DNA from: Taenia hydatigena
Lineage: Eukaryota > Platyhelminthes > Cestoda > Cyclophyllidea > Taeniidae
NCBI GenBank assembly: GCA_036345935.2
Contig: JADWOT020001577.1
Coordinates: 372,001-436,000 of the forward strand
Reading direction: 5' to 3'
DNA: 64,000 nucleotides
Translations under genes and position numbers: made by a program
Notes under the pieces: generated by a model
Databases searched by the model: none
What the model saw: the letters and a program-made list of their open reading frames with translations, nothing else
Told to the model about the DNA's origin: nothing
Part shown: positions 26,057 to 37,498 of the stretch, one piece after another
How positions within the stretch are numbered: position 1 is the stretch's first letter
How the letters are laid out: every line of letters begins with the position of its first letter

Positions 26057-26167
26057 CGGACAGAGAGAAGTAAGCTTCTGGCATGGCCCGGAGGCCAGCC
26101 TACCCAACTAAGGCAATACAGCCACCTCTGTGACCTTGACCGAAACCGGCAGTTCCAAAGTACTACA
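25953..26167 (-). mobile_element. Solo LTR-like repeat with expanded AT core
   Basis: Both termini are intact (TGTAGCGTCCCGAG and AGTACTACA). The flanks CCTGA and TCTGA match at 4 of 5 positions. The copy is about 215 bp because the short TATA-like core of other copies has grown to 46 nt of AT. Confidence 0.8.
26007..26052. repeat. (AT)23 microsatellite
   Basis: A perfect run of 23 AT units. It occupies the place of the GAATATATATATTC core in the sibling copies at 27685 and 41089, so it arose inside the repeat. Confidence 0.95.
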
Positions 26168-27684
26168 TCTGAAGTATCACACAGTCAACCATATTGTTAG
26201 GCTCCATCAAATTATCATAATATAGTGTTTAAAACTGCCTATCCTAAGTCAGTAACATATTTTTAAAAACTACTTTAGGATAAGAAGTTTTACGCAGTCG
26301 TTACTACCGTGTAAGCCACTAATGACCCATAGGCCATTCTTAAGACCGGTCGCTGAAAACTGATCTGACTCCATCCATTGTGGCCTGACTGAAACATGTG
26401 TCTATCAGGAATAATTGATGACTAGTTCATTACTTCTGGGCTCAAATGGGAGTTTATCCCAAGCAAATCTCAGCGCGAGTGTTCAAAGATCACGAAATAC
26501 AGCATGAGCTTAAAAGCATATCTTAAATGATAAGCGGTCAGAACGCACCAACATTCCGACAGAGCCAACGCCTCCGACTCCTAAGGCGGAGACAGATTAA
26601 GAACCCTCTATGAAAAGCTGATTGTCTTTAAGCTCCCCACACGCAAACATTCCGTCCAACCGCCTAGATGTAAGGGTGTGAAGCTTGGGCAGGCGAGGAA
26701 AAATAACAATAAGTACGCATTTCCATTTACATTTGCCTAAGCTAACAGTGCTAACAGAAGGCGAGGCTTCGCCAGCATCCCAAGGATGGATTTTGTACGC
26801 TGGAAATAAAAACAAGTCGCCAAAATTTGTTGCAGGCGAGTCACGCAGAAGAGACGTATTTTTTTGTTCGTCAACTAGTTCGACTGTTTGACTGTTATAG
26901 GAGCGCCCCCTCGCCTTCAGCAGTGTGAGTTTTGGTACTCCAGCACGCAAAGTTTGCCACAATCTCATTCCTTTTTTGTGCCTCTACCGGATTTATGCAC
27001 GATAAAATATGTCTTGGCGATAACTTAGTGTCCTGGCTCCCTACTTGCTGTGAGAATGTGTCTCAGTATCTCCTGCATACACTCTAAGTGATTCGTTGTT
27101 TAAACTGAAGACATTTAGCAAACTGGAAGTAATTTGGTTTACAAATGAATTTGGGCTCACTATAACGCGTTGATAAATTGTTTAATTCTGCTTTTTGGTT
27201 TGGCAAGCACTTAAGGCTCCGCCTTTGTATTAAGATGGTCTCTGGACCATCCCAGTAGACCTCTGGCCTTCTGTTCGTCGACATTACCCATACGCTGCCA
27301 CCAAGTAAATTCTGGAGGCGCTGTTTTTAGTGGTAAACGAAAGCAAGCCTAATCTTAAAGGGACTCGCCTAATTTCTGCTGTTAAGGCAATTAATCTTGG
27401 TGGTCTGGCTGTAGTGCAATGTGCTGAATTGTGGGGAGGTAATGGGAGAATATGTGACAATTTCACGTAAAAGGATTGAAAGTGACGTTTTCCTTCAGCG
27501 GCTAGATCAATTTTTGTGTTCTGTAAGCCATGAGATAGCTAAAGAAGCTAGTTACAGAGGTGTCTATAGCTCCGTTCTTCACTAATTGCTTCTACTATTA
27601 GATCAATGTCCTCATGATTGGCGATGGGGTTACGAGACGGCTAGCACACCCGTCCTTCCCTCAATACAGTCCCATAAAAGAGCA
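26168..27684. other. Intergenic, nothing recognised
   Basis: A minus-strand frame (26597-26968) and several shorter ones occur but show no recognisable motif or paired splice signals. Confidence 0.45.
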
Positions 27685-27870
27685 TGTAGCGTCCCGAGAC
27701 TCCCTCGAAGGCATAGGAAGGCAGAATGCTAGAGTAGAATATATATATTCAACAAACAGAGGGAAATAAGCTGCTGACACGGCCTGGAGGCCAGCCTACG
27801 CAACTAGGGCAATATGGCCACCTCTATGACCCTGACCGAAACCGGCAGTCCTACCAGACAAAGTACTACA
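27685..27870 (-). mobile_element. Solo LTR-like repeat, intact, with target duplication
   Basis: A 186-bp copy from TGTAGCGTCCCGAG to AGTACTACA. It is flanked by a perfect 5-bp direct repeat GAGCA (27680-27684 and 27871-27875). The TG...CA termini, 5-bp duplication and internal TATA-like run fit a solo LTR. A cut-and-paste element is less likely because the inverted termini are only about five bases long. Confidence 0.85.
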
Positions 27871-27875
27871 GAGCA

Positions 27876-28620
27876 TGAAGCCATATTTAGTAGAAAATCA
27901 AAAGTGCACCAGTGACCTTACAGTCAGATATCTTCAAAGTATTACAAAAAGCTGGTGATTGGCACGGCGACGTCATGATCTTCCTTACGTCGCCCACAAC
28001 GCTGCGATAGTCGGCGCTGGAATTTAATCACACAGAACGTAGGAGACGGTGCTCTAAAGAGGAGAAGGGTTCTGCAATGCACTGGTTGTTTATTTAACCA
28101 CTTATTAATACATTGCAGTTACTTAAGGCTCCGTCTTAGTACTTCTACTGGGGAGCGTGACATCCGAGTCATACCTGTAACCCCTCAGCTATTCTAGACG
28201 TCGGCAATGCATATTCCATCCACTCATCACAGCAGCTTTCGTCTTCAAGAAAGGCTTCAAGAGTAATGGGGTGTTTAACCGTAAAACAACTGTCTTTATT
28301 TGTAGTTTAGATAAGAAACTGTTCAAATGCAAAATTTTGGGGTTGGGGCTATCCTACTTAATAGATTTCTCCTGTACTGTTCGGCCGAATCACACGAGAG
28401 TGCCAGCGAGAAGCTAAGTTATTTACTTCTCTTCACATTACTCAGCCCCTGCAAACTCTTTTTAAATACTTATTATTCAAATTATGACAAAAAGGACTCA
28501 GTATAATGCTAAGTGCCGCTCCATTATTATAGCTCGTCTCCCATTGGATATCGCGCAGGAGCGGTGAGGGGGAGAGCTACAAGTTCCCCATAATACAAGG
28601 CTCTGCAGTGGGCAATTTGT
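27876..28620. other. Upstream region of the PC-esterase gene
   Basis: No gene recognised. It should contain the promoter of the gene starting at 28621. Confidence 0.4.
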
Positions 28621-31600
28621 ATGGCAAACACACTGACACATCATCGATGCTTGCATCGACTACGCAGAGCACTCTTAGGCTTGGCTTTTCTGGTCGTTCT
28701 CAAAGCTATAATCGAAGGGGAAATCCAAGAGAGCAATCAAGCTGTTCATGTGCTACAGGAGGCAAGAAACCATATTGTTGCCTCTATTGCTAAATATCAG
28801 GTTGGTCTATAGGTTTTATTAAAGTAGATTCATATTTTGAAATAAGAAGGCAAAATCCTGATGCTATTAAATGCAATAATTTTTTCGCTAACCTCCTCGA
28901 ATGCGCAAATCATATTTATACCACTGAGCAATTTGATGAATGGATAACGAATGTATGCATAATCTTCATTGTAGTACTAAATGGCTCCACCTGGTACTTA
29001 GTTATCATGCTACAACGATACATCCTAAAAATAATAAACCATATTTTTTTAAAGGTTCCATCATATGAAGAGCACGAGGAGGATACCATTAAAGGAGTGG
29101 AACTCAAAATACCCTTCTCATGTTTAGTTAATGAACGCAACGGTAAGAAATTTGATTAATTATAGTTCATCTAAATTCACATTGTTTGCGTTGGCTTAAA
29201 AGATTCTAACAACCAATCATTGACGTGACACAGAAGATGACTCTGGTTTTCGAATGAATGAGTCTGTTCTGTTAGAGTTTGTTCACGATCAACAAAAATT
29301 TTAACAGGGAGAGGAAGGAAAAGCTTATGTTTGTTATGTTGCAAATGAGTACAGCTGCTTTGCCTATGTTAGCGTCAAATCAGACCAAGTATTTGGGCAG
29401 CCTGGATGAGTGATTAGGTCTTGTGAGCTCAAAATTTCCGTTACACAGCGGTGGTTACTCGGCCCGCGATTGATTGCGTTAGCTAACTCAAGTAAGGTGG
29501 GGCGATTTCGGCAGAAGGGGATCCCAGGGAGTCAAGGAGTTGACGGTAGTAGTATTTTTATCTACCATTTCTACTGCCTAATATTGTAAAATTTCTGACC
29601 CCAATCGGTTCCGCATCAACTTAAGTGGTAGTTTAGGCCATTGATTGGGTTCTTCTCACTGCCTCTGAGGTCGTCCAGTGCTCTGAGACGCCAAGCTACT
29701 CATAATGCTGATTTAAGTAGGGCCAGTATTGATCGCGTTACTTCAAAATCAGTTTTTGCAGTCGCCCTTTCTGATTTCGAAAACGCTGTGGGGTCGAGTT
29801 TTTGTTTCCACTACCACTATATAAAGCCAGAATACTCATTTAGCGTCTAGTCTAGGATTCTCTTTTACCACTCTCAATCGCCGTGACATTTATTGACAGG
29901 TCACCGGTTTAGTGCATTTGCTTGAATAGAAGTGCCACTACCCATGCACACAACTTGTATCTTCCTAGTTACGATTGCAACACTGGTCCCTTCGATAAGT
30001 TTTGCTGTATCCGAGGATGTCGTCTACGCATATATCTGCCTTAAAGCGATTGGGAATGTATGCCCATCACTGCAAAAATATGTTGACAAGTAAGTCACCT
30101 TTGTACTGCTATAGGCCCATAAAATGTAATTTTTATTGTTCTGTATCGTGAGTTCTTACTGTATATCCGTTATAACAACGCACTTACTTGAGGTGCGTTG
30201 CGGTCTACATCTTCAGCATGCTACGAATAAAATCCCCACATCTCATATTCTCGGAATCCTAACAATAAAACCTCTACATCTGTCCTAATTCTATTTCCCA
30301 ACCCGCTATTTCGTTTTGTATTTGGCCTTGTGGTTATGCCAGGACAAGGCGAAGCCCAGATGTTGGAGCTTGGCAAAATCGTATCAGAGGAATAGGAAAG
30401 CGAGGTAGTACGGCTCAACGCAAAAAAAGTACGGTGAGGTCCTTTCATGAAATTGTTCCATAGTGTTAGGTAGGAGGCAATGCTTTGCGTTGCGGTTTTC
30501 GGCGTAGGGAGGTCCTGCCTCTAACCCTACTTAAATTCATATGAGTAGTTTGGCGTCCCACGGAATTGCATCACTAAGGGAAGATATTGGACGCAGCGAT
30601 TGGCCTCCATCAAGTTCTCACTTCTTTGATAAACGATTCCAACTCCAGCCCATGGGTTTTGAGAATGCAATAAAGCATAGTTTGAGATGGGGCAGTGTGG
30701 TGGACCGGCAGGAGGCAATTGATGACATGGTTGGCATGATTTTTATTCCGGATCCTTCTTTGTTTTCAGATTCCGTGTCAGCGTAAGCGTGGGGCTTGGT
30801 GTAACGCATTACCGTTACCCAATATGCCGCATGCTGAAACCCAACGCCTTGGTCTTGTTCCGAACTAATTACTCCAGAGTGCTTGCTACTCCCAATTGCA
30901 GTGTGCATATCATCATCTCAAGGCAACTTCCTCGAATTCCAGAGGAGGTTTCCACGCTTTTAACTTGTGCTTACTTTCAGGCAAGTAAGGCCAAACCAGC
31001 CTCACCATGTACGAGCTTGGTATTAACAACTACGGACACCACAGACATGATAATGACATCTTTATTTTCATAGTCCTGCGCCTTCGTCTTTAATGAGCGT
31101 CTCCCTTGTGGAATCCACGACTTTGCCAACTCTCCTCGATGGCTTGAGACGTCACAACAACTGGAGGATGTCATTGCGCCGACCTTTATCTCTTTAAGGG
31201 ACCTCTACAAAGGCATGCATTCGCTTTTAGTAAATCCTAACCTCTCCCTATTCAAGATCGAGTCTATCCACTGTGGCTACTGCCTTGTGCTGGTGCCTGC
31301 TCCTCAAAGAGTCGATGCTTCTGGCACCGAGCAAAGCTTCTTCGATTTACCCTCGACGCCAATCAGTATTCGGAATACCTCGAGGCCTCCGGGACAGCCG
31401 ATTATGATGATGAATCGGGTGTCTTTGGGAAGGTATTCACTCCTGCGCTGCCCGAGGCAGCATGGATGCAAATGCGTGGATTTTTAAACAACTCAGCAGT
31501 GAGTTTTGGAAGCAGGATAGGCCACAGGACTTCACAATAGATGCAGTCTAAGGGCTGCTTATTCCAGTAAATATCGTCACCAAAACGACCTGATCGAAAC

Positions 31601-32612
31601 TAACCCCTCAAAAATTACTCCTGATGGTCACATCAACCGCTAGCAAGCTTGTTCTGTAAATGGCTTTCATTTTAGATCCTCTTTGTGGGTGATTCCACAC
31701 TGCGGGGACTGATGTATGCGCTTCTGAGCAAACTCAATGGAAGCCTACGATACTGGGAGGCCTCTCACGACCAGCTCACATTTGAATCACTAGATCGTGG
31801 TCCCTTTCAGCGTACGACTGCAAAGTCGGTGGGGAGTTCTACCTCCAGCGTCATTGCTTTTGCCTATTTTCCCTTATTTTGGAGGAGAAAACTCCACCGA
31901 AGAACCCTTGTTGGTGTTATTTCTCAGTCTCTCCGACGGTAAGCTTCATCTAACAAAGGTAGTCATTTTGTTTGTTCAAAGCGATGAATACTCTGAGGTG
32001 TGTTCTTGTAGCATTGACAAGGAAAACGTCGATCTTATCATCGGTGGGACACAGTGGCTTAGTACTGGCCAAATGGAGAAGCTTAACAACTATTTATTAC
32101 GAAATAAGTAGGCTTGATTGACGGCTTATGTCTTCGGTATTTAGGGGTCGGAGAGTACGCAGGATCATCGTGAAAAGTCACCAGGCTGGATTCCACGTTC
32201 CGAACTACCTGACGCACCACTTTAGTTTGGTGAGGGTAATCCTAAGACTGTCTAAGAGAATTAAACTTCAGTATTTTATAAAAGGAATATGTAATCGTAG
32301 CTACATTATTATTTCTAGGGGCAACCTGCATTAATTTTTGCTATTTTTTTCCAGGAAGAGCACCTTCAAAAGAGGAGACAAGTGAGTGAGGCGACGTGGA
32401 GGTTGGGAGGGGAATTGAAATGGGCTGGAATTGACGCCTACTATTTGACGTGGTCGAACCTATATCACTTTGCTGCAGATTTTCAATGCTCGTGCCACTT
32501 CCACAGAACAACTCTCAATATGACTTCAGGAGAATACATTATAAGTGGAGAAGTAATAGAGGCGCTACTGCAAAACCTGGTTTATAATCTTCTGAACGAC
32601 AATAAAGTTTAG
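28621..32612 (+). CDS. CPED1-like PC-esterase domain membrane protein
   Basis: Exons with consistent splice phases: 28621-28800, 29055-29142, 29969-30089, 30550-30782, 30878-30980, 31074-31229, 31310-31498, 31676-31938, 31982-32107, 32145-32229 and 32355-32612. A further exon near 29312-29388 (coding-like, Cys/Tyr-rich) does not join cleanly to the next, so 29.1-30.0 kb is incomplete. Residues 19-33 form a signal-anchor or signal-peptide hydrophobic stretch. The last five exons form an SGNH/PC-esterase domain: nucleophile motif FVGDST, then LIIGGTQWL, SHQAGFHVPNYL and CSCHFH. The order fits animal CPED1 (cadherin-like and PC-esterase protein), expected to act on glycans in the secretory pathway. 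Substrate is unknown. I rate PC-esterase as secure and CPED1 orthology as likely. Confidence 0.75.
32601..32606 (+). promoter_or_regulatory. Poly(A) signal overlapping the coding end
   Basis: AATAAA spans the Asn-Lys codons just before Val and the TAG stop of the PC-esterase gene. No other canonical signal occurs before the LTR-like repeat that starts 23 bp after the stop. Confidence 0.45.
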
Positions 32613-32634
32613 TATCCTAGCTTGAATTTGCTGG

Positions 32635-32817
32635 CGTAGCGTCTCAGGGCTCCTTTAAAGGCAAAAAAGGCAGAATATCAGGGCAGAATACATAAACCCA
32701 AGAGGCAGGGAAATGAGCTACTGGCATGGCCCGGAGACCAACCTACGCAGCTAGAGCAATGTGGCCACCTCTGTCACTCTGACCGAAGGTAGCAGTCCAA
32801 ATAAACAAAGTATTGCA
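32635..32817 (-). mobile_element. Solo LTR-like repeat beside a gene end
   Basis: A near full-length copy (cGTAGCGTCTCAGG to AGTATTGCA) with the first T changed. No target duplication is recognisable. It starts 23 bp after the PC-esterase stop codon, opposite to the gene in the orientation used here. Confidence 0.75.
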
Positions 32818-33557
32818 GGTAGCGCAAAGTCTTTTCACTTTAGAGACTAAATAGCAAAAGCAGACAAGGAGTTGACAAAAAAAAGAATTTTGGCTTGCAC
32901 CTTAATAAAGTGCCAGCGCATTAACTCAAAGTTATTGCAAAAGTGTGTCAAGAGCATATGGCATGGTCAAGCAATTAGACGCAACAATATAGTTAAAAGA
33001 GACAGCATATTAAAGTTAAAATAGCTCAGAGTAGATTACTTAAAATTTCGTTGCGTCAAGACAATACAAGTTCAAATTAGAATTTTTGTGATTGGGGCCT
33101 TCGAGCGCACAAACAGGAAGTTGCTAAAAATTCCAACAAATAGTAAGCTAAATAACGGCACAAAATTAAATTTTGATTTTCATTTTTTAATATTGTGAAT
33201 TGTATGAGGTGTGCCTCCCCGCTCCCCCACAAGAGGCATACATGTGTTAAATTTCGTAGGTACTTCGCTCTCGATAGGCAGTGATTCAACTCTGTAGAGT
33301 AACTCTCAACCAATACCGAACTACTGAAACAATACTTGATACGGGATGACTATAGTGTGCTTTGCTACAAATGTTTACATTGCCATAACACAAAAAGAAT
33401 ATAAAATCCACTACCTATTTCACTTTAAATCTTTGGACATTGAGTTTTGTGATGCTTTGATGCCTGTTGCAACGAACATATGGTTATGCTTAGAAGCAAT
33501 TTTACGTGTTAGATATTTTACTTAGAATGCTTGTTTGAGTAGGCTAATCTACGTTGA
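32818..33557. other. Intergenic region upstream of VAMP
   Basis: AT-rich, no gene recognised. The VAMP promoter is expected here. Confidence 0.4.
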
Positions 33558-35320
33558 ATGGCGTAGGCTCACTTCTTGAAGTGGACTACATTAGCGTTAC
33601 AGTTGTTTCGTCGTGTCTTTTGTCAGACAATGTGGGTTCTGAGAGGCGATGCGATTTTGGTTATCCGGAATTTAATGGTGTCATTTCCTCTTTGTCATGC
33701 TTTGTTTTGCTATTGTAACCAGCACATTTTAGTGATTATTATCTTGATTTTTGCATATTAGTTTCAAGTTCATTTTTATGCCACCACAGGGATTCCAATC
33801 CAGAACAGGCTCAGCCGACCGAACAACCTCGACCTCCTCCAACAAATAAGAGGTTTCAGCAGACGCAGGCGCAGGTCAATGAGGTTGTCGACATTATGCG
33901 TGTTAACATGGAAAAAGTGCTTGAACGGGATGCCAAGCTGGCCCAGCTTGATGATCGTGCAGGTAGATTCCTTTCACTGCTACTGTTTTATGCTTTTGCT
34001 AATAATTGCTTTTGGTAGCATCTTGTTACACAACTAGATTTTTCACATTTCAGTTTATGAAGTTGCCGTGTCATGTATTGCGGTTAATATCTGTCAGGTC
34101 GAACTGAGAACTTTGTTGGGTTTATTTTTAATTTGTCTACCCATATATTATAAGAGTTGCCCTATGTTTACACTTCCAGATGCTCTTCAAGCTGGGGCTT
34201 CTCAATTTGAGGCCAGTGCTGGGAAATTGAAGAACAAATACTGGTGGAAAAATATGAAGGTATAAGATAAGATCTACAGCACATTTTTTGACCAGTTTTT
34301 AGATCCTCAAATCATTTTCGCGAGATTTACATCCTCACTTCATAATTTTATTTCTTCCATAAATCTAAAGATATTTCCCCCTTTTTCTTGTCATTCACTT
34401 GAATTGTTTTCTTATTTGCACGCTGGTGGCATATTTGTGGAAGAAGTTTCGAAATGTCAATCTTGTTTTACTCCCTTTTCAGATGACACTCGCCTTAGGG
34501 GTGGTTGGACTTGTTCTACTGATTGCCCTGTGCTGTAAGTTAGCTCTCAGAATTATTTGTTTGTTGTTTCTCCATGTGTGTAGTCCTACATTCGTTTTGC
34601 AGTTCTATGAATGCTGTCATTTTAAAATCGCCGCGCGTTAGAATGCTCTGACTCTCAGGGAAAGGACAATTATGTATTGTATGAAATCATGAGCCAGCAG
34701 TTTTTTAATGTTCGATGGAAGTCAAATCTCCTACCAATGCGCAGTTGTGGTACTTTTACATTCGTGGTAAACCAGGTCATAAAAAGCTCAGGAAATCGGT
34801 GGAGATCAAGCTCATACGGCGTGCTTCTCATCGGTTGTTTATCATCCCCTCAATTTACATTACTTCAAGTGATTGAAAGCCCATTTTGTTTTAAGTCTCA
34901 TTTTAAAAACAAGTTTGTATTTTATTTCTTTAGACTAAATTTAGGTGCATCGCGTGACTGTTAAATTTCAACTCGTCGTTTTTTTGCTTGAAGCATTCAC
35001 AAATGTAGGCTGAAACCCCCCAAAAGAGGGGTTTCGAAGCTTGTATTTTCATGCATAGTAGATAACAGAACTACTCAGTCCCACAGTTGAATAACTTCCG
35101 TTCTCAAGAAGAGGAAATTAGACAAATTCTTCCCTTCCAAAGCACAGTTTGCAAAATGCCAGTAATTGTGTACACACATTGACAAATTTTGGGTAGTTTC
35201 ATGATTTGAAAGTCGTTCTAATTTTTGCTATTTTATCTCCACTCTGTTTATTTCGTTTTGCCTTCTTTAGCTTACCTTCTTGTACTTGTTGCCGGAAGTC
35301 AATGCGTGCGCTATTTTTAG
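33558..35320 (+). CDS. VAMP: Synaptobrevin / VAMP (R-SNARE)
   Basis: Five exons: 33558-33562, 33790-33962, 34180-34259, 34483-34534 and 35271-35320. All phases agree, giving 119 residues, typical for animal VAMP1/2. A Pro/Gln-rich head (1-20) precedes the SNARE helix (about 24-83), with the zero-layer Arg at residue 48 in [17 protein letters not shown]. The juxtamembrane KYWWKNMK follows, then a C-terminal membrane anchor (87-111) and a short lumenal tail. R-SNAREs on vesicles pair with syntaxin and SNAP-25 to drive fusion. The first exon is tiny (ATG GC). I chose it because its donor gives the right phase and the usual MA start, so it is the least certain part. Confidence 0.93.
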
Positions 35321-35568
35321 AGAGATCGTTTGGCTAAAACAATTACTTGGGCTCTAATTTTCTCCTACTCCTCCGAGCGTAGTTAACTTTGTAAGATTGG
35401 ATGGAGTTGCGCTGTCATCAGTCAGCGGGCAATCATGGTGACAAATGAAAATTTATAAGTGGACACCTAATGAAACATCCTACTAGCAGGCTATTCATTG
35501 GTATGGGGATAGGAAAAGCCAGCTTTTCATTATTTTAGTCGACAAAGTAAACCTACCCCCATTAGCCA

Positions 35569-36042
35569 TCAAGGCACCTTCCTATCCACCTTTGAAAGCT
35601 CATCACTTATTGGTGCTGGGGACTGTTTCTCTTGGAGCAGTTCCAAATTCATACCTCCATAGTGGTGTCCACTAGGTCTTGAAGAACTGCCAAATGTATA
35701 TGTACTGGAACACCGGAGGAAGAAGTACCCAACCGTTGGACACAGGGCTAGGGTCAATATTGATTGGAAGTTGGTCACATCCGACTCAAACTACCACATT
35801 GTGCCCATGGAACAGCTTTAAAGCACTTGAGTCACTTTTGGAGGAAGTCAAGGAAGCTATGTGGACAGGGATAAACGTTGAAAAGGAAATTCGCTTCCTC
35901 CGAATCCAGTCGTTCCTAATTTCTTCTTCATCAGGTCACCATGCTGCTGCAACGAGTCGCCGCAAAGTTGTAAGCTTTGAAGCATGTCCATGTCCACAGA
36001 AAAGGGGTTCGCATGTCTTGATATGCCTCTTCCAAACGCCAA
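35569..36042 (-). pseudogene. Possible frame-broken coding remnant, unknown protein
   Basis: The minus strand carries protein-like text in two successive frames: about 62 codons from 36042 (for example VDMDMLQSLQLCGDSLQQHG) and about 69 codons from 35778 (for example HHYGGMNLELLQEKQ). They are separated by a stretch with stops. The composition looks like former protein rather than random AT-rich DNA. I recognise no family. It could be a decayed retrocopy, or two exons whose junction I cannot place. Confidence 0.25.
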
Positions 36043-37310
36043 ACTAATCGTGAACCCAGGTCAGCAGACAGATAGTCAACATTTTAGCCATTCTAATTCC
36101 CTTAAACTAGTGTCAATGATCTGCTACAACTTTGCCAAAATAATCTCCCTAGTTGGGACTAACTAAACACTTTCCCTTTTGCCCACTCTCAGGGTACATT
36201 TTCGGTGGAAAGTAAGTTCTCTTCAATGTTGTCCTTTCTCCCACCCCCTGTGTTGTAGCAACATCGACCAACTGATTCAGCGCCTTTTAGCTGTCGCTTT
36301 CGTCCCCTCTCCCTCGCTCTCCGAGTTTTACCGTCCCTTCCTCCCTCTCTCCCTTCTCTCGTCCTCTCCCCATTGGCTTGCGCATGTGGGTATCGCACCT
36401 GCCCTCCCTTCACTGGGCAATGGCAGACAGACGCCGACGTAAACGTATCCTACGCAATAAAATAGTGGAAAGAGTTCACAAAATCAGTCAAAGTGTGTAG
36501 CATAGTCGGTCCTCGCATTGCGGAAAATTAATTTACAATCATCTCCTCCTCCCACAGGCAACGCAATGACTCACGCATGTTACCTTCAGGCTGTGTAGAT
36601 TGATAAGCCAGTAGAAGCGTAAACAAATCATGAATCGCGTACTCAATCTTCATCACTAAGCTCGTATATAATATCATTTTTATTAACAACGGAGAAAAGG
36701 TCAAGGTTAAGGACCTGGACAGAGCTGAACCTTCACCTATCATTTAATTTGGCTTGGTTAGGCAAAAGTTCCCAGTATACGACTATGGAAGCGTGCTTCC
36801 GAAATTCGGAGTTTATTTGACTTCTCCTATTGATTGTGGGATTAAATTTTGCTCTACTCGCTGGTCATGGTCCCACTGTCCTCCAATGCCTCAATCTGAT
36901 TGGTGCTCATTCTTGCGTGACTGAGCTGTGATTGGTTCTTGGAGGGTCACCGCTCCCTGCCTTTGTGTAGCGTGTCACGCTCAACTGCATTTGTTTACAA
37001 CGTTAAATGTCGATTAATTTCATCCTAATTTCCTCCTCTCGCTAAGCGAAATTCGTTGATTGACTTAGTGACGTTCTATTTTACGACTTAGTGCTTTCTG
37101 GTGTCACAAAGGCTATAACTCTCGATGATTTATTTCATTCTGATGGTAATTAAAGCCCCCTCTCCGCTTGATTTTAGGCGAAACCTTTTAGCTTGGTCTT
37201 GAATGCTCAGAGTAGGATGCTAAATCATGGGTTATGTTCCATTAGTGTCCCCGTTTGACCTGAGCACACCTCGTACCGTTAATTAAAATAGCAATCGCTT
37301 GCTTCTCACA

Positions 37311-37498
37311 GGAGCGAACCAGCAGCAGCAACTACTACTCCGCCTATGGCAGTAACATCACAGGAAGGAGAAAAGGCGACTCCTTCCGCAAACCACCCTC
37401 CAACCGCAACATCGGGAGGTACGAGTGAGTCGGGGGCTGCGAGACGTCGCAGGTTCTTGGAACCACCCTTCCCGGCCCATCGACCGGCAGCTGCTTAG
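37311..37498 (+). CDS. Candidate orphan terminal exon, two possible frames
   Basis: After a good acceptor (cttctcacag) the plus strand is open in two frames. One is Ala/Thr/Pro-rich and ends with AARRRRFLEPPFPAHR before TAG at 37496-37498. The other is Ser/Tyr/Asn-rich and ends RNIGRYE at a TGA. Neither is recognised and no upstream exon can be joined. Splicing directly from VAMP exon 4 would give an immediate stop. Confidence 0.2.

Noticed and set aside
25685..27870. Full-length LTR retrotransposon using neighbouring LTR-like copies as a pair
   Set aside because: The copies at 25953 and 27685 share orientation but have different flanking duplications, each its own, so they are independent insertions; nothing between them resembles gag or pol.
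30770..30877. Plus-strand reading after an acceptor-like tttgttttcag, in the PC-esterase gene
   Set aside because: No upstream donor gives the required phase; splicing 30782 to 30878 keeps the frame perfectly with good signals at both ends.
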